From Stutzerimonas stutzeri (GTDB lineage Bacteria > Pseudomonadota > Gammaproteobacteria > Pseudomonadales > Pseudomonadaceae), in assembly GCF_000219605.1 (NCBI RefSeq), contig NC_015740.1:2046001-2110000 (forward strand): 64,000 nt of DNA, written 5' to 3'. Below the pieces are notes generated by a model. That model had not been told where the DNA came from and did not search any database. It was given only the letters and a program-made list of their open reading frames with translations. Shown here piece by piece: positions 49,584 through 60,482 of this stretch. Both the position numbers and the translations under genes were made by a program. Every line of letters starts with the position of its first letter. The first letter of the stretch is position 1.

Positions 49584-52500
49584 TCGCCGCGCTGATTCGC
49601 TGGTCCGTGCTCAATCGTTTTCTGGTGTTGCTGACCACGCTGTTGATGAGCGCGGTGGGCATCTGGGCGGTGCGTACCACGCCGATCGACGCCCTGCCGG
49701 ACCTTTCCGACGTGCAGGTGATCATCCGCACGGCGTATCCGGGGCAGGCGCCGCAGATTGTCGAGAACCAGGTGAGCTATCCGCTGACCACCACCATGCT
49801 CTCGGTACCGGGAGCGAAGACCGTGCGCGGCTATTCGTTCTTCGGTGACAGCTTCGTCTATGTGCTGTTCGAGGACGGTACCGATCTCTACTGGGCGCGC
49901 TCGCGGGTACTGGAATATCTCAGCCAGGTGCAGAGTCGGCTGCCGGCCGCGGCCAAGCCATCGCTGGGCCCGGACGCCACTGGCGTCGGCTGGATCTACC
50001 AGTACGCGCTGATCGACCGCAGTGGCGCACATGACCTGGCGCAACTGCGCAGCCTGCAGGACTGGTTCCTCAAGTACGAGCTGATCACCCTGCCCAACGT
50101 TGCCGAGGTGGCCACCATCGGTGGCATGGTCAAGCAGTACCAGGTGGTGCTCGACCCGCTGAAGATGGCCAGCCTGGGTGTGACCCAGGCGCAGGTGATC
50201 CAGGCGATCGAGATGGCCAATCAGGAGACAGGCGGCGCCGTGCTTGAGCTGGCCGAGACCGAGTACATGGTGCGTGCCTCGGGCTATCTGCAAACGCTCG
50301 AGGATTTTCGCAGCATCCCGCTGCAGCTCAGCGCTGCCGGCGTGCCGACGAGCCTGGGCGATGTCGCGCACGTCCAGCTCGGCCCGGAGATGCGCCGAGG
50401 CATCGCTGAGCTGGACGGGGAGGGCGAGACCGTCGGCGGCGTGGTGATCCTGCGCAGCGGCAAGAACGCGCGGGAAACGCTGGCCGCCGTGCACGCCAGG
50501 CTCGACGAGCTGAAGGGGAGCCTGCCTGCGGGCGTCGAAATCATTACCACCTACGACCGCAGCCAGCTGATCGACCGCGCCGTGAAGAACCTCAGCTTCA
50601 AGCTGCTGGAGGAGTTCATCGTCGTCGCGCTGGTCTGCGGGCTGTTCCTTTGGCACTTGCGCTCGTCGCTGGTGGCCATCGTCTCGCTGCCGATCGGCGT
50701 GCTGATCGCCTTTGCGGTCATGCGCTATCAGGGCATCAACGCGAACATCATGTCGCTGGGCGGCATCGCCATCGCCATCGGCGCAATGGTCGATGCCGCG
50801 GTGGTGATGATCGAGAACGCCCACAAGAAGGCCGAGGCCTGGCGGCATGCCAATCCCGGCCAGGTGCTGGAGGGCGACGAGCACTGGCAGGTGATGACCC
50901 GGGCGGCGCAGGAGGTCGGGCCGGCACTGTTCTTCTGCCTGCTGATTATCACCCTGTCGTTCATCCCGGTGTTTACCCTCGAAGCCCAGGAAGGCCGGTT
51001 GTTCGGCCCGCTGGCCTTCACCAAGACCTACGCGATGGCCGCCGCCGCGGGGCTATCGGTGACCCTGGTGCCCGTGCTGATGGGCTACTGGATCCGCGGC
51101 CGGCTGCCGGACGAGACGCGCAATCCGCTCAACCGCGGGCTGATCCAGCTGTATCGTCCGGCGCTGGAAGCGGTTCTGGCGCACCCGAAGTCGACCATCG
51201 TGGTGGCGCTGCTGGTGCTGGCCACCACGCTGTGGCCTGTCTCCCGGTTGGGCGGCGAGTTCCTGCCACCGATGGACGAGGGCGACCTGCTCTACATGCC
51301 TTCTGCACTGCCGGGGCTGTCCGCGCAGAAGGCCGTGCAGCTGCTACAGCAGACCGACCGGATGATCCGCACGGTGCCGGAGGTCGAGACGGTGTTCGGC
51401 AAGGCCGGGCGCGCCGAGTCGGCCACCGATCCGGCGCCGCTGGAGATGTTCGAGACCACCATCCGTTTCAAACCGCGCGAGCAGTGGCGTGCCGGGATGA
51501 CCCCGGAGAAACTGGTCGAGGAGCTGGACCGCGCCGTGCAAGTGCCGGGGCTGACCAACATCTGGATTCCGCCAATCCGCAACCGCATCGACATGCTCGC
51601 CACCGGCATCAAGAGTCCCATCGGGGTGAAGATCGCCGGTGCCAACCTGGAGGAGGTCGACCGTGTCAGCCAGCAGGTGGAAGCCGTGGCCAAGCAGGTG
51701 CCGGGGGTAAGCTCGGCGCTGGCCGAACGGCTTGTCGGCGGGCGCTACATCGATATCGACATCGACCGACGCGACGCGGCGCGCTACGGGCTGAACATTG
51801 CCGACGTGCAGTCCATCGTGGCCAGCGCCATCGGCGGCGAGACCGTCGGCGAAACCGTGGAAGGGCTGGCGCGCTACCCGATCAGCGTGCGCTACCCGCG
51901 TGAATGGCGCGACACCCCGCAGGCGCTCGAGCAACTGCCGATTCTCACCCCGTTGGGCAGCCAGGTTACCCTCGGCAGTGTGGCGCGAGTGCGCGTCAGC
52001 GACGGCCCGCCGATGCTGCGCAGCGAGAACGCGCGGCTGGCCGGCTGGGTGTACGTCGATGTGCGTGACCGCGACATCGCCTCGGTGGTTGCCGACCTGC
52101 GCCGGGCCGTCGCCGCCGAGGTCAGCCTGCTGCCGGGCATGAGCCTGAGTTACTCGGGGCAATTCGAATTCCTCGAACGCGCCAACGAGCGGCTCAAGCT
52201 GGTGGTGCCGGCCACGCTGCTCATCATCTTCGTGCTGCTCTACCTGACGTTCGGCCGTCTGGACGAGGCGCTGCTGATCATGCTCACGCTGCCGTTCGCG
52301 CTGACCGGAGGTGTCTGGTTCCTCTACCTGATGGGCTACAACCTGTCGGTGGCCACGGGCGTTGGCTTCATCGCGCTGGCTGGCGTCGCCGCGGAGTTCG
52401 GCGTGATCATGCTGCTCTATCTGAAGAACGCCTGGACCGAGCAGCAGCAAAAGGGGCTTCTCGACGAGGCGGCGCTGTGCGAGGCCATCCGTGAGGGCGC

Positions 52501-52729
52501 AGTGCAGCGTGTGCGGCCCAAGGCAATGACCGTGGCGGTGATCGTCGCCGGGCTGCTGCCGATCCTGCTCGGCGCCGGTACCGGCAGCGAGGTGATGAGC
52601 CGTATCGCCGCGCCGATGGTCGGAGGCATGCTCAGCGCGCCGTTGCTGTCGCTGTTCGTGATTCCGGCCATCTATCGGCTGATGCGCAAGCCCGGTGGGA
52701 GCCGCGCAGCCGGGCTACAGCAGCAATAG
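49580..52729 (+). CDS. cusA: Cu(I)/Ag(I) efflux RND transporter CusA
   Basis: Proton-driven inner-membrane pump, 1049 residues, twelve predicted membrane spans and two large periplasmic loops. It keeps the metal-binding methionine set of E. coli CusA at the same numbers: Met573 in DLLYMPS, Met623 in PLEMFETT and Met672 in NRIDMLATG, which points to monovalent copper/silver rather than zinc/cobalt. The proton-relay segment with [17 protein letters not shown] is present. It overlaps cusB by four bases and its 3' end overlaps the convergent gene by 15 bases. Confidence 0.94.
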   Translation: MIAALIRWSVLNRFLVLLTTLLMSAVGIWAVRTTPIDALPDLSDVQVIIRTAYPGQAPQIVENQVSYPLTTTMLSVPGAKTVRGYSFFGDSFVYVLFEDGTDLYWARSRVLEYLSQVQSRLPAAAKPSLGPDATGVGWIYQYALIDRSGAHDLAQLRSLQDWFLKYELITLPNVAEVATIGGMVKQYQVVLDPLKMASLGVTQAQVIQAIEMANQETGGAVLELAETEYMVRASGYLQTLEDFRSIPLQLSAAGVPTSLGDVAHVQLGPEMRRGIAELDGEGETVGGVVILRSGKNARETLAAVHARLDELKGSLPAGVEIITTYDRSQLIDRAVKNLSFKLLEEFIVVALVCGLFLWHLRSSLVAIVSLPIGVLIAFAVMRYQGINANIMSLGGIAIAIGAMVDAAVVMIENAHKKAEAWRHANPGQVLEGDEHWQVMTRAAQEVGPALFFCLLIITLSFIPVFTLEAQEGRLFGPLAFTKTYAMAAAAGLSVTLVPVLMGYWIRGRLPDETRNPLNRGLIQLYRPALEAVLAHPKSTIVVALLVLATTLWPVSRLGGEFLPPMDEGDLLYMPSALPGLSAQKAVQLLQQTDRMIRTVPEVETVFGKAGRAESATDPAPLEMFETTIRFKPREQWRAGMTPEKLVEELDRAVQVPGLTNIWIPPIRNRIDMLATGIKSPIGVKIAGANLEEVDRVSQQVEAVAKQVPGVSSALAERLVGGRYIDIDIDRRDAARYGLNIADVQSIVASAIGGETVGETVEGLARYPISVRYPREWRDTPQALEQLPILTPLGSQVTLGSVARVRVSDGPPMLRSENARLAGWVYVDVRDRDIASVVADLRRAVAAEVSLLPGMSLSYSGQFEFLERANERLKLVVPATLLIIFVLLYLTFGRLDEALLIMLTLPFALTGGVWFLYLMGYNLSVATGVGFIALAGVAAEFGVIMLLYLKNAWTEQQQKGLLDEAALCEAIREGAVQRVRPKAMTVAVIVAGLLPILLGAGTGSEVMSRIAAPMVGGMLSAPLLSLFVIPAIYRLMRKPGGSRAAGLQQQ

Positions 52730-53431
52730 CAGCCCCGAATAGCCCAGCGACCCGAGGAGGAACGCGCCGAAACGGCTGTTGCGCTCGGAAGGCAGTTCTT
52801 CCTTGAGCACATTGAGGATGATCGCCCCTGCAATAAAGGCGGTCACGGCCGATACGCCCAACTCGGACAGCTCTGTGGTTGCGCCGACCGCCCAGCCGAC
52901 CAGCGTGGCGGCCGCCAGGATCCAGCGGCCGCTGCGGGCGAACAGCTGCTGATGGTCGTGCTGAAGGGCGACATCGTTGACCATGAAATGCAACGCCATG
53001 GCGACGCTGTACCAGATCAGCTCCAGGGTCTGCGCCGGATCGCGGTTGGCGAGGATGTAGCCGATCAGTGCGTTGTATCCGCCGAAGGCGGCGATATGCA
53101 GCCAGAACACGCCGGCATGAGTTGGCTCGTCGTCGGAACGCTCGCTACGGTGAGACTTGATCAGCCGCTCCAGCCCGTAGAAGCCGGCCAGGCCGATCAA
53201 TGCCAGCAGGTAGGCATGATGTTCGAGGTAGCGCAGCGGGTGAAAACCGCTATCCTCCATGACCTGCTGGCCCTGTGCCAGCTCAGGTAACAGGTGAACG
53301 AATACGTAGGCCACTGCCACGCCACCGGCCATCGATAACCAGCGGCTGCGGGGCAGGCTGTGCAGCTTGCTCAGCCTGCCTGCCGCCAAGTGGGTCAGCG
53401 TCAGCACCAGAGCGGCAATGAATGTGAGCAT
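52715..53431 (-). CDS. ZIP-like integral membrane protein of unknown function
   Basis: A 238-residue membrane protein with about eight hydrophobic segments, a histidine patch ([23 protein letters not shown]) and the helix [17 protein letters not shown] resembling the HLLPE motif of ZIP-type metal permeases. It could carry divalent metals, but is shorter than ordinary ZIP proteins and not clearly a member. The ATG at 53431 was chosen; an open frame extends to 53491. It runs toward cusA, overlapping it by 15 bases. Confidence 0.65.
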   Translation of the reverse strand: MLTFIAALVLTLTHLAAGRLSKLHSLPRSRWLSMAGGVAVAYVFVHLLPELAQGQQVMEDSGFHPLRYLEHHAYLLALIGLAGFYGLERLIKSHRSERSDDEPTHAGVFWLHIAAFGGYNALIGYILANRDPAQTLELIWYSVAMALHFMVNDVALQHDHQQLFARSGRWILAAATLVGWAVGATTELSELGVSAVTAFIAGAIILNVLKEELPSERNSRFGAFLLGSLGYSGLLLLL

Positions 53432-53638
53432 GGGAATCCTGAGCGAAAGCCTCAGGGGTTGAGACTTTGACCGTCCATCGGCGTTCAGCATGCAGTTCGT
53501 CGGCTGCTGCGGCCGACTACTGATCTCGATCAGTTAGCGGCGTCTTGATCGGTCCGGTCGATGATTTTTTTGGTAGAGTTCGCTCCTGAAAAAGCGAGCA
53601 GCCAAGCCAGCTTTCAATACGGTCAATGAGGTGTCTGC

Positions 53639-54283
53639 TTGATTAGGGTGCTGGTGGTCGATGACCACGATCTGGTTCGTACGGGCATCAGTCGCATGCT
53701 GGCGGACATCTCCGGCCTTCAGGTGATAGGTCAGGCGGATTCCGGTGAAGACGCGATCCGCAAGGCTCGGGAACTCAAGCCCGATGTGGTGCTGATGGAC
53801 GTCAAGATGCCGGGCATCGGTGGCCTGGAGGCGACCCGAAAGCTGCTGCGCAGCTACCCTGACCTCAAGGTCATTGCCGTTACCATCTGCGAAGAAGATC
53901 CGTTCCCTACGCGGCTGCTGCAGGCCGGGGCGGCGGGTTATCTGACCAAGGGCGCGGCCCTGGAAGAGATGGTGCAGGCCATTCGCATGGTGTTCGGCGG
54001 CCAACGCTACATCAGCCCGCAGATTGCCCAACAGCTGGCGCTCAAGTCGTTCCAGCCCCAGCTCAGCGAATCGCCGTTCGATCTGCTTTCCGAACGGGAA
54101 ATCCAGATCGCGCTGATGATCGCCAATTGTCAGAAGGTGCAGAGCATCTCCGACAAGCTCTGCCTGTCGCCGAAAACGGTGAACACCTACCGCTATCGCA
54201 TCTTCGAAAAGCTGTCGATCACCAGTGATGTCGAGCTGGCCCTGCTGGCGGTCCGCCACGGGATGGTCGACACCGTCAACTGA
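53639..54283 (+). CDS. gacA: Response regulator GacA
   Basis: Global regulator that, once phosphorylated by GacS, activates the small RNAs rsmY/rsmZ. The 214-residue protein has a receiver domain with acceptor Asp54 ([10 protein letters not shown]) and a LuxR-type helix-turn-helix ([17 protein letters not shown] ... [13 protein letters not shown]). The start is TTG at 53639 with GAGGT upstream. uvrC starts at the last base of the gacA stop, the conserved gacA-uvrC arrangement. Confidence 0.95.
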   Translation: MIRVLVVDDHDLVRTGISRMLADISGLQVIGQADSGEDAIRKARELKPDVVLMDVKMPGIGGLEATRKLLRSYPDLKVIAVTICEEDPFPTRLLQAGAAGYLTKGAALEEMVQAIRMVFGGQRYISPQIAQQLALKSFQPQLSESPFDLLSEREIQIALMIANCQKVQSISDKLCLSPKTVNTYRYRIFEKLSITSDVELALLAVRHGMVDTVN

Positions 54284-56106
54284 TGACAGAAGCCTTCGAT
54301 TCCTCGGCGTTCCTGGCCGCCTGCAGCGGCCGGCCGGGCGTCTATCGCATGTTCGACGCGCAGGCCAAGCTGCTCTATGTCGGCAAGGCGAAGAACCTGA
54401 AAAAGCGCCTGGCCAGCTATTTCCGCAAGACCGGGCAGGCACCCAAGACCGCTGCGCTGGTGGCCAAGATCGCGCAGGTCGAGACCACCATCACCGCCAA
54501 CGAAACCGAGGCGCTGCTGCTTGAGCAGACGCTGATCAAGCAGTGGCGGCCGCCGTATAACATCCTGCTGCGCGACGACAAGTCCTATCCCTATGTCTTC
54601 CTCTCGGCCGGCGAGTTTCCCCGGTTGAGCATCCATCGCGGTGCCAAGAAGGAACCCGGGCGCTATTTCGGCCCCTATCCGAGCGCCGGAGCTATTCGCG
54701 AAAGCCTGAGCCTGCTGCAGAAGGCCTTCTTCGTGCGGCAATGCGAGGACAGCTATTTCCGCAACCGCACCCGACCCTGCCTGCAGTACCAGATCAAGCG
54801 CTGCAAGGCGCCTTGCGTGAAGCTGGTCGATCCGCAGGAGTACGCCGAAGACGTGCGTCACTCGGTGATGTTCCTCGAGGGCCGCAGCAACGCCCTGGCC
54901 GAGGAACTGTCGCGCAACATGGAAAAGGCGGCGATGAACCTGGACTTCGAGCGCGCCGCCGAGATTCGCGACCAGATCGGCATCCTGCGCCGTGTGCAGG
55001 ATCAGCAGAGCATGGAAGGTGGTTCGGGCAACGTGGATATCGTCGCCGCAGTGGTCAGCCCAGGCGGCGCTTGCGTGCACCTGATCACCGTACGTGGCGG
55101 CCGCGTGCTGGGCAGCAAGAACTTCTTTCCGCAGGTGGCCATCGAGGAAAGTGTCAGCGAGGTGCTGCAGGCCTTTCTGGAGCAGTACTACCTTGGCGCT
55201 ACGGAACGCGACCTGCCGAGCGAGCTGATCGTCAATGCCGTGCACGAGGATTTCGCCACGCTGATCGACGCCATTTCCGAGCTGCGCGGCGTGGAACTTA
55301 CCATCACCCATCGCGTACGCGCGACGCGGGCGCGCTGGCAGCAACTGGCGCTGACCAACGCCGAGCAGGCCCTGGGCGCGCGGCTGGCCAATCGTCAGCA
55401 TCTGTCGGCGCGCTTCGAGGCGCTGGCCGAAGCGCTGGAACTCGATGAGCCGCCGATGCGGCTGGAGTGTTTCGACATCAGTCATTCCAGCGGTGAAGCG
55501 ACCGTCGCCTCCTGCGTGGTGTTCGGCCCCGAAGGCCCGCTGAAATCCGATTATCGGCGCTACAACATCGAGGGCGTGACCGCTGGCGACGACTATGCAG
55601 CGATGCATCAGGCGCTTTCCCGGCGTTTTCGCAAGGCGGCAGAGGGCGAGGGCAAGCTACCGGACATCCTGCTGGTCGACGGTGGCAAGGGTCAGCTCAA
55701 TATGGCCCGCGAGGTGCTGGAGGAACTGGCCGTGCCGGAACTCATCCTGCTTGGCGTGGCCAAGGGGGTCACCCGCAAGCCGGGCCTGGAAACTCTCTAT
55801 CTGAACGACGCCGCGCATGAGTTCACGCTGCCGGCCGACTCGCCTGCGCTGCACCTCATCCAGCAGGTGCGCGACGAAGCGCATCGTTTCGCCATCACCG
55901 GCCATCGCGCTCGCCGCGGAAAAGCCCGGCGCACTTCGACGCTGGAGGACGTTCCGGGCATCGGACCCAAACGCCGCCGCGAACTGCTCACGCATTTCGG
56001 CGGTCTTCAGGAACTGTGCAGGGCCAGCCTCGACGAGATCGCCAAGGCGCCCGGCATCAGTAAAAAGCTGGCCGAGTCGATTTATGCGGCTCTGCACAGT
56101 GAGTAA
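54283..56106 (+). CDS. uvrC: Excinuclease ABC subunit C
   Basis: Makes both incisions in nucleotide-excision repair. The 607-residue protein has the N-terminal GIY-YIG nuclease ([20 protein letters not shown]), the UvrB-binding UVR motif near residues 205-240, a RNase-H-like 5' nuclease domain with [14 protein letters not shown] and [10 protein letters not shown], and tandem helix-hairpin-helix motifs at the end ([16 protein letters not shown]). Coupled to gacA. Confidence 0.96.
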   Translation: MTEAFDSSAFLAACSGRPGVYRMFDAQAKLLYVGKAKNLKKRLASYFRKTGQAPKTAALVAKIAQVETTITANETEALLLEQTLIKQWRPPYNILLRDDKSYPYVFLSAGEFPRLSIHRGAKKEPGRYFGPYPSAGAIRESLSLLQKAFFVRQCEDSYFRNRTRPCLQYQIKRCKAPCVKLVDPQEYAEDVRHSVMFLEGRSNALAEELSRNMEKAAMNLDFERAAEIRDQIGILRRVQDQQSMEGGSGNVDIVAAVVSPGGACVHLITVRGGRVLGSKNFFPQVAIEESVSEVLQAFLEQYYLGATERDLPSELIVNAVHEDFATLIDAISELRGVELTITHRVRATRARWQQLALTNAEQALGARLANRQHLSARFEALAEALELDEPPMRLECFDISHSSGEATVASCVVFGPEGPLKSDYRRYNIEGVTAGDDYAAMHQALSRRFRKAAEGEGKLPDILLVDGGKGQLNMAREVLEELAVPELILLGVAKGVTRKPGLETLYLNDAAHEFTLPADSPALHLIQQVRDEAHRFAITGHRARRGKARRTSTLEDVPGIGPKRRRELLTHFGGLQELCRASLDEIAKAPGISKKLAESIYAALHSE

Positions 56107-56140
56107 ACTGTCCCCCGAATTCCGCCGATCAGTGGTACCG

Positions 56141-56698
56141 ATGAATATCCCGAACCTGCTCACCGTTCTGCGCGTGCTGCTGATACCCATCTTCATCCTG
56201 CTTTTCTATCTCCCGTTCTACTGGAGCTACCTGGCCGCCAGTGCCGTGTTCACCATCGCGGCGCTTACCGATTGGCTCGATGGCTATCTGGCGCGCCGGC
56301 TGGAGCAGAGCACGCCGTTCGGCGCCTTTCTCGACCCTGTCGCCGACAAGCTGATGGTGGCGGTCGCCCTGGTGCTGCTGGTGGAAGAGCATTCCAACCT
56401 CTGGCTGACACTGCCAGCCGCCATCATCATCGGCCGCGAGATCGTCGTCTCGGCACTGCGGGAGTGGATGGCCGAGCTCGGTGCCCGCGCACAGGTCGCG
56501 GTGTCGAATCTCGGCAAATGGAAGACCGCGGCGCAGATGGTGGCGCTGGTGATCCTGCTGGCCAATCCGCCGCAGCCGACAATATGGGTCGGCATGGGGT
56601 ACGCATTGCTCATCGTCGCGGCAGGGTTGACGCTGTGGTCGATGATCAATTACCTGATGGCTGCCTGGCCGCACCTGAGCACTACGGAAAAGAAATAA
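56141..56698 (+). CDS. pgsA: CDP-diacylglycerol-glycerol-3-phosphate 3-phosphatidyltransferase
   Basis: Makes phosphatidylglycerol phosphate in the inner membrane. The 185-residue protein shows the CDP-alcohol phosphotransferase motif D-x2-DG-x2-AR-x8-G-x3-D-x3-D in [15 protein letters not shown] followed by [10 protein letters not shown], and four or five membrane helices. The ATG at 56141 ([14 protein letters not shown]) is used; the frame upstream runs into uvrC. Confidence 0.96.
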   Translation: MNIPNLLTVLRVLLIPIFILLFYLPFYWSYLAASAVFTIAALTDWLDGYLARRLEQSTPFGAFLDPVADKLMVAVALVLLVEEHSNLWLTLPAAIIIGREIVVSALREWMAELGARAQVAVSNLGKWKTAAQMVALVILLANPPQPTIWVGMGYALLIVAAGLTLWSMINYLMAAWPHLSTTEKK

Positions 56699-56767
56699 AA
56701 ACTTTTTTAATCAAAGGGTTGACGGCAGCTTTCGATCGTATAGAATGGCGCCCGTCACCAAGACAAC

Positions 56768-56843
<76 letters not shown>

Positions 56844-56889
56844 GTTTGTAAGATCGCGCCGCAGAAATCATGCGGCGCCTTCGTTTTGA

Positions 56890-56963
56890 GGCCGGTTGGC
56901 AGAGTGGTTATGCAGCGGATTGCAAATCCGTGTACGCCGGTTCGATTCCGACATCGGCCTCCA
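56890..56963 (+). tRNA. tRNA-Cys (anticodon GCA)
   Basis: A 74-base cloverleaf with encoded CCA. Acceptor GGCCGGT/ATCGGCC with mismatch tolerance, anticodon stem GCGGA/TCCGT around TTGCAAA giving GCA, and T-arm GGTTCGATTCC. Confidence 0.95.
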
Positions 56964-56971
56964 TATTGAAG

Positions 56972-56999
56972 AGCCCCAAGCAATTCGTTGCTTGGGGCT
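56972..56999 (+). terminator. Terminator after tRNA-Cys
   Basis: AGCCCCAAGCAA-TTCG-TTGCTTGGGGCT stem-loop with a T-rich tail, nine bases after the tRNA. It directly follows tRNA-Cys, so no third tRNA is present in this cluster. Confidence 0.9.
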
Positions 57000-57112
57000 T
57001 TTTCTTTTGCGTCCCAGGACGCGCGGCCACCGGTACTGCCAGTGAGTGGCGGCAAGCGATTCCGCCGCTGCTATCTATACTGCATGGGCGCATCTCGCTC
57101 AGGAGAATAGCC

Positions 57113-57358
57113 ATGCGACGCCTCTCAGCCTTTGCCTTCGCGATTCTGTTCAGCTCGCCACTGCTGGCGATGCATTGCCCCATGGACATGGCCAAGATCG
57201 ACGAACTGCTCAAGACCAACCCACCGAAAGACGCGGCCACCCTGCAGCAGGTGCGCGAACTGCGCGCCGAAGGTGAGCAGTTGCATCAGGCCGGCAAGCA
57301 CGCCGATTCGGTACGCGTACTGGGACGAGCGCTGTACCTGCTGGGTCAGAAACCCTGA
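57113..57358 (+). CDS. Small secreted protein, function unknown
   Basis: An 81-residue protein with a signal peptide (MRRLSAFAFAILFSSPLLAM, residues 1-20) and a short helical mature region rich in charged residues (MDMAKIDELLKTNPPKDAAT ... ADSVRVLGRALYLL). AGGAG precedes the ATG. No domain recognised. It is convergent with the next small membrane-protein gene, their stops abutting. Confidence 0.75.
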   Translation: MRRLSAFAFAILFSSPLLAMHCPMDMAKIDELLKTNPPKDAATLQQVRELRAEGEQLHQAGKHADSVRVLGRALYLLGQKP

Positions 57359-57553
57359 TCAGCGGACGCGGCGAACGCCAACCAGCAGCCAGAACAGCAG
57401 GCCCAGTACTGGGAAGAGGGCGATACCGATCGCCCAGAGCGCCTTTGCGCCCACGCTTCGCTCGCTTTTGAACACGCTGATGATCGCCAGCAAGTTCAGC
57501 GCGATGAGCGCCACCGCGGCTGCGATGGCCAGGTAAGTCATCGAATCGGACAC
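57359..57553 (-). CDS. PLDc_N-type small membrane protein
   Basis: A 64-residue protein with two membrane helices (about residues 6-27 and 38-58) and the PLDc_N-like pattern KALWAIGIALFPVLGLLFW. Function unknown; similar small proteins occur as stand-alone inner-membrane proteins. The start is GTG at 57553 with AGGAGA upstream; an ATG at 57541 is possible. Confidence 0.72.
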   Translation of the reverse strand: MSDSMTYLAIAAAVALIALNLLAIISVFKSERSVGAKALWAIGIALFPVLGLLFWLLVGVRRVR

Positions 57554-57660
57554 TTCACATTTCTCCTGATGGCTCAGTTTATGAGGCCGCGAACCGTGCA
57601 GGAGGGTTCCGTGCCGTTAAATGCATCAAATGATGCGATGTGCGAGGCCCGGTTCTAGGT

Positions 57661-57847
57661 TCAGCCCAGCAGCTGCTGGAGTTCGTCGCTGCTGGGCACC
57701 TTGTCCTCGAAGAGGGGCGCCGGCGTGCGCATGCCCCCCGGGCATCTCAAGCTGATATTCCAGACCGAGGCGACGTGCCACTGCTTCGGTATTGGCAATG
57801 AGCTACTGGCACTTGGCACAGCCGGAACCGTTTATCGTCGTCCTCAC
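57661..57847 (-). pseudogene. Decayed thioredoxin-family (redox disulfide) gene
   Basis: The minus strand reads NGSGCAKCQ, then a TAG stop where relatives have glutamine, then LIANTEAVARRLGLEYQLE, then a frameshift into MRTPAPLFEDKVPSSDELQQ and LLG-stop. This is the layout of the small CxxC thioredoxin-like proteins found in arsenic permease operons, with its middle deleted, one nonsense codon and at least one frameshift. It is plainly non-functional. Confidence 0.8.
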
Positions 57848-58050
57848 ATCAGTGGTGCATAGACCACCACCAACGTGCAGTACACCACCTCTTTTTTGGG
57901 TGCGCCGCACCGTGTGAATCACCAGCATGTTCGGCAGGGGCAGCGCAGGGCCGGCGAGCAAAATCGCCAGTGCTCCGAAGGCCTTCGACGATTGGCACTC
58001 CTGTCAGCGTGGAAAAGCACATGAAGGTGCCAGTAGTTAAGCGAGGAGGG
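57844..58050 (-). pseudogene. Decayed C-terminal end of a COG0701/DUF318-type permease
   Basis: On the minus strand, MCFSTLTGVPIVEGL, then in another frame AFGALAILLAGPALPLPNML and VIHTV, then in a third frame KKEVVYCTLVVVYAPLM-stop. These match the end of the 8-to-10-span permeases (STLTEVPIV...LLAGPALSLPNMLVI...KKTVVY) that accompany thioredoxin-like proteins in arsenic loci. At least three frame changes and a missing 5' part show decay. It is directly followed by the thioredoxin remnant, in the order seen in intact clusters. Confidence 0.8.
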
Positions 58051-58061
58051 TAAGCGCAGGG

Positions 58062-59144
58062 CTATGTTCGGTTAGCCGTCAGCGCGCGGTTGTACCAGTC
58101 GCGGCTGCGATTGACGCTGCGCACCAGCCAGAGCATCACCGGCACCTCGATCAGCACGCCGACCACCGTGGCCAGTGCGGCACCTGAGTTGAAGCCGTAG
58201 AGCACGATGGCGACGGCCACCGCCAGCTCGAAGAAATTCGAGGCGCCGATCATGGTCGACGGCCCGGCCACATCGTGGCGCACCTGGAAGCGGCGATTGA
58301 GCCAATAGCCCAGCCCGGCGATCAGCAGCGTCTGCAGCAGGATGGGCACGGCCAGCATGGCGATGATCAGCGGCTGGGCGACGATGGCCTTTCCCTGGAA
58401 GGAGAACAACAGCACCAGGGTGGCCAGCAGCGCAACGATGGAGAATGGTTGCACTCTTGCCAGGGCGGCGTGGAATGCCTCTTCGCCGCGCTTGAGCAGG
58501 CGCGCGCGAATGATCTGGGCGATCGCCAGCGGGATGACGATGTACATCACTACCGAGAGCAGTAGCGTGTCCCAAGGCACTGGAATCGAAGACACACCGA
58601 GCAGCAGTGCGACGATCGGGGCGAAGGCGAACACCATCACCACGTCGTTCAGTGCGACCTGGGTCAGGGTGAAGTTGGCGTTGCCGTTACAGAGGTTGCT
58701 CCATACGAAGACCATTGCGGTGCAGGGCGCCGCGCCCAGTAGGATCAAGCCGGCCATGTAACTGTCCAGTTCGGCGGCCGGAAGCCAGGGCGCGAAGACC
58801 TGTTTGATGAACAGCCAGCCCAGCAGCGCCATGGTGAACGGCTTGATGGCCCAGTTGACGAAGAGCGTGATGCCCATGCTCGCCCGCTGCGCGTAGACCT
58901 CCCGCAGGGCGGAGAAGTCGATCTTCATCAGCATGGGGATGATCATCACCCAGATCAGCAGGCCGACCGGGATGTTCACGTGGGCCACTTCCAGGGCGCC
59001 CACGGCCTGTGCCGCAGCGGGCATGCCAAGCCCGAGCAGCGTGCCGACAATGATGCAGAGGAATACCCAGAGGGTGAGGTAACGCTCGAAGAAGCCCAGT
59101 GGCGCCCCGGCCTGCTTGCTGGTCACTTCGCATTGAGTGGACAT
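58062..59144 (-). CDS. arsB: ACR3-family arsenite efflux transporter
   Basis: Exports arsenite across the inner membrane. The 360-residue protein has ten predicted membrane spans and the ACR3 signature with the essential cysteine in LLGAAPCTAMVFVWSNLCNG, plus the NDVVMVFAFAP and GASNFFELAVAVAI segments. This is the ACR3 type, not the E. coli ArsB type; the symbol is used in the broad sense. It is downstream of the arsO-like gene on the leftward arm of the divergent ars island. Confidence 0.93.
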   Translation of the reverse strand: MSTQCEVTSKQAGAPLGFFERYLTLWVFLCIIVGTLLGLGMPAAAQAVGALEVAHVNIPVGLLIWVMIIPMLMKIDFSALREVYAQRASMGITLFVNWAIKPFTMALLGWLFIKQVFAPWLPAAELDSYMAGLILLGAAPCTAMVFVWSNLCNGNANFTLTQVALNDVVMVFAFAPIVALLLGVSSIPVPWDTLLLSVVMYIVIPLAIAQIIRARLLKRGEEAFHAALARVQPFSIVALLATLVLLFSFQGKAIVAQPLIIAMLAVPILLQTLLIAGLGYWLNRRFQVRHDVAGPSTMIGASNFFELAVAVAIVLYGFNSGAALATVVGVLIEVPVMLWLVRSVNRSRDWYNRALTANRT

Positions 59145-59192
59145 CTGGAACCGTACCTTTTCTTTCTGTAGGTGGTGGGTTGTGTCGCCGCG

Positions 59193-60266
59193 CTAGCGGG
59201 ATTGTGCGGACAGCGCTTCGACCACTTCGTCGACCGTACTTCGGGCGCTGCGCGTAACGCCGATCAGCGTGGCAGATGCCGTGCCGGTCCACTCGCCGTA
59301 GCCGACCAGCCAGAGATTGGGCTGTTTCACGGCTCGGGTCCCTGCTACCTGCACCTTGCCGTCGGCCTCCACCAGCCCGCACAGGTGAAGATGATCGAGC
59401 GCCGGGCGAAAGCCGGTGCACCAGACCACCGCATCGAGGCGAGTCTGACGGCCGTCCGCCCATTCGACGGCAGTTTCGTGCAAGCGCACAAACGGCGGTT
59501 GCGCTACCAGCACGCCACGTTCCCGCGCGTCGAGCACCGAGGGCACCATGACGATATCGCCGAAGCCGCCGGGCAGGTCATCGACGCTGCGGCCCTCCTG
59601 CTGAGCCTTCCAGCGCGCGGTTGCACGCTCGAACAGCACGCGACCATCGACCTCATCGGGAAGGAATGCCGGTGGGTCCTGAGTGACCCATATGGTTTCG
59701 CCGACCTTCGAGAGTTCCGCCAGGATCTGCGCGGCGGAATTGCCGCCGCCGACCACCATCACGCGCTTGCCGGAGAAGGGCGCAGGGTCCCGGTAGTACG
59801 CTGAATGCAATTGCAGCCCCTGGAACGCCTCGCGCCCCGGATAGTCCGGAATGAAAGGCTTGCTCCAGGTGCCGGTCGCACTGATTACTGCCCGGGCCAG
59901 CCAGCGCCGATCGCCGGCCTGAACCTGCCATAGATCGTCTACGCGGCTGATCGCATCGACATGAACCGGGCGCTGAATGGGAAAGCTGTAGCGGGTCTCG
60001 TAGCGTTGCAGGTAGTCGATCACATCGTCGCGCGACGGATTGCCCGGTTCGACGGGGGTGGGCATCGGCCAGCCGGCGGTCGAACTCCAGGCCGCCGGTG
60101 AGAACAGCCTCAACGAATTCCAGGCGTGGAGCCAGGCGCCACCCGGGGCGGGTTGATCGTCCAGCAGCAGGTAGGAAAGCGCCGTACGCCGCATGAAGTA
60201 CGCGGTCGCCAGGGCCGACTGCCCGGCGCCGATGATGATCACATCGAGCACATGGGGGGCTGACAT
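59193..60266 (-). CDS. arsO: ArsO-like flavin-dependent monooxygenase
   Basis: A 357-residue flavoprotein of the flavin-monooxygenase type. It has the N-terminal FAD site [16 protein letters not shown], the NADPH site [16 protein letters not shown], and the FMO-like segment [13 protein letters not shown] between them. It is called ArsO from its place in an arsenic cluster; its substrate is not established. ATG 60266 ([13 protein letters not shown]) is preferred; an in-frame TTG lies at 60284. It is the first gene of the leftward arm, divergent from arsR. Confidence 0.8.
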   Translation of the reverse strand: MSAPHVLDVIIIGAGQSALATAYFMRRTALSYLLLDDQPAPGGAWLHAWNSLRLFSPAAWSSTAGWPMPTPVEPGNPSRDDVIDYLQRYETRYSFPIQRPVHVDAISRVDDLWQVQAGDRRWLARAVISATGTWSKPFIPDYPGREAFQGLQLHSAYYRDPAPFSGKRVMVVGGGNSAAQILAELSKVGETIWVTQDPPAFLPDEVDGRVLFERATARWKAQQEGRSVDDLPGGFGDIVMVPSVLDARERGVLVAQPPFVRLHETAVEWADGRQTRLDAVVWCTGFRPALDHLHLCGLVEADGKVQVAGTRAVKQPNLWLVGYGEWTGTASATLIGVTRSARSTVDEVVEALSAQSR

Positions 60267-60482
60267 CAGCAGACTTTCATCCAAGACATTCGGTTCGCCT
60301 TATATACGAACTTGGGAATATACGCGGATTGCATTACGCCGAGCAAATTCGCCACGCCAGGGGGTGCCTTCAGTACCTGTGCGCAACCTGCGCTTTACTC
60401 GCATATGCGTTAAGCAATATATTCGCCGACGCATACGTTTCGCGATCATCAACCGATCGGCAAGCGTCAGAAGGGTATTTTC
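60267..60482. promoter_or_regulatory. Divergent arsO/arsR control region
   Basis: A 216-bp AT-rich spacer between two divergent ars arms, unlike the surrounding GC-rich DNA. It contains an inverted repeat TATGCGT (60404-60410) / ACGCATA (60429-60435) with an 18-base spacer just before arsR, and a second AT-rich patch (TATATACG...ATATACGCGG) near 60300-60320 before arsO. Both are candidate ArsR operators. Confidence 0.5.

Noticed and set aside
49151-50884. A 577-codon minus-strand open frame opposite cusB/cusA
   Set aside because: Antisense shadow of clearly recognised efflux genes.
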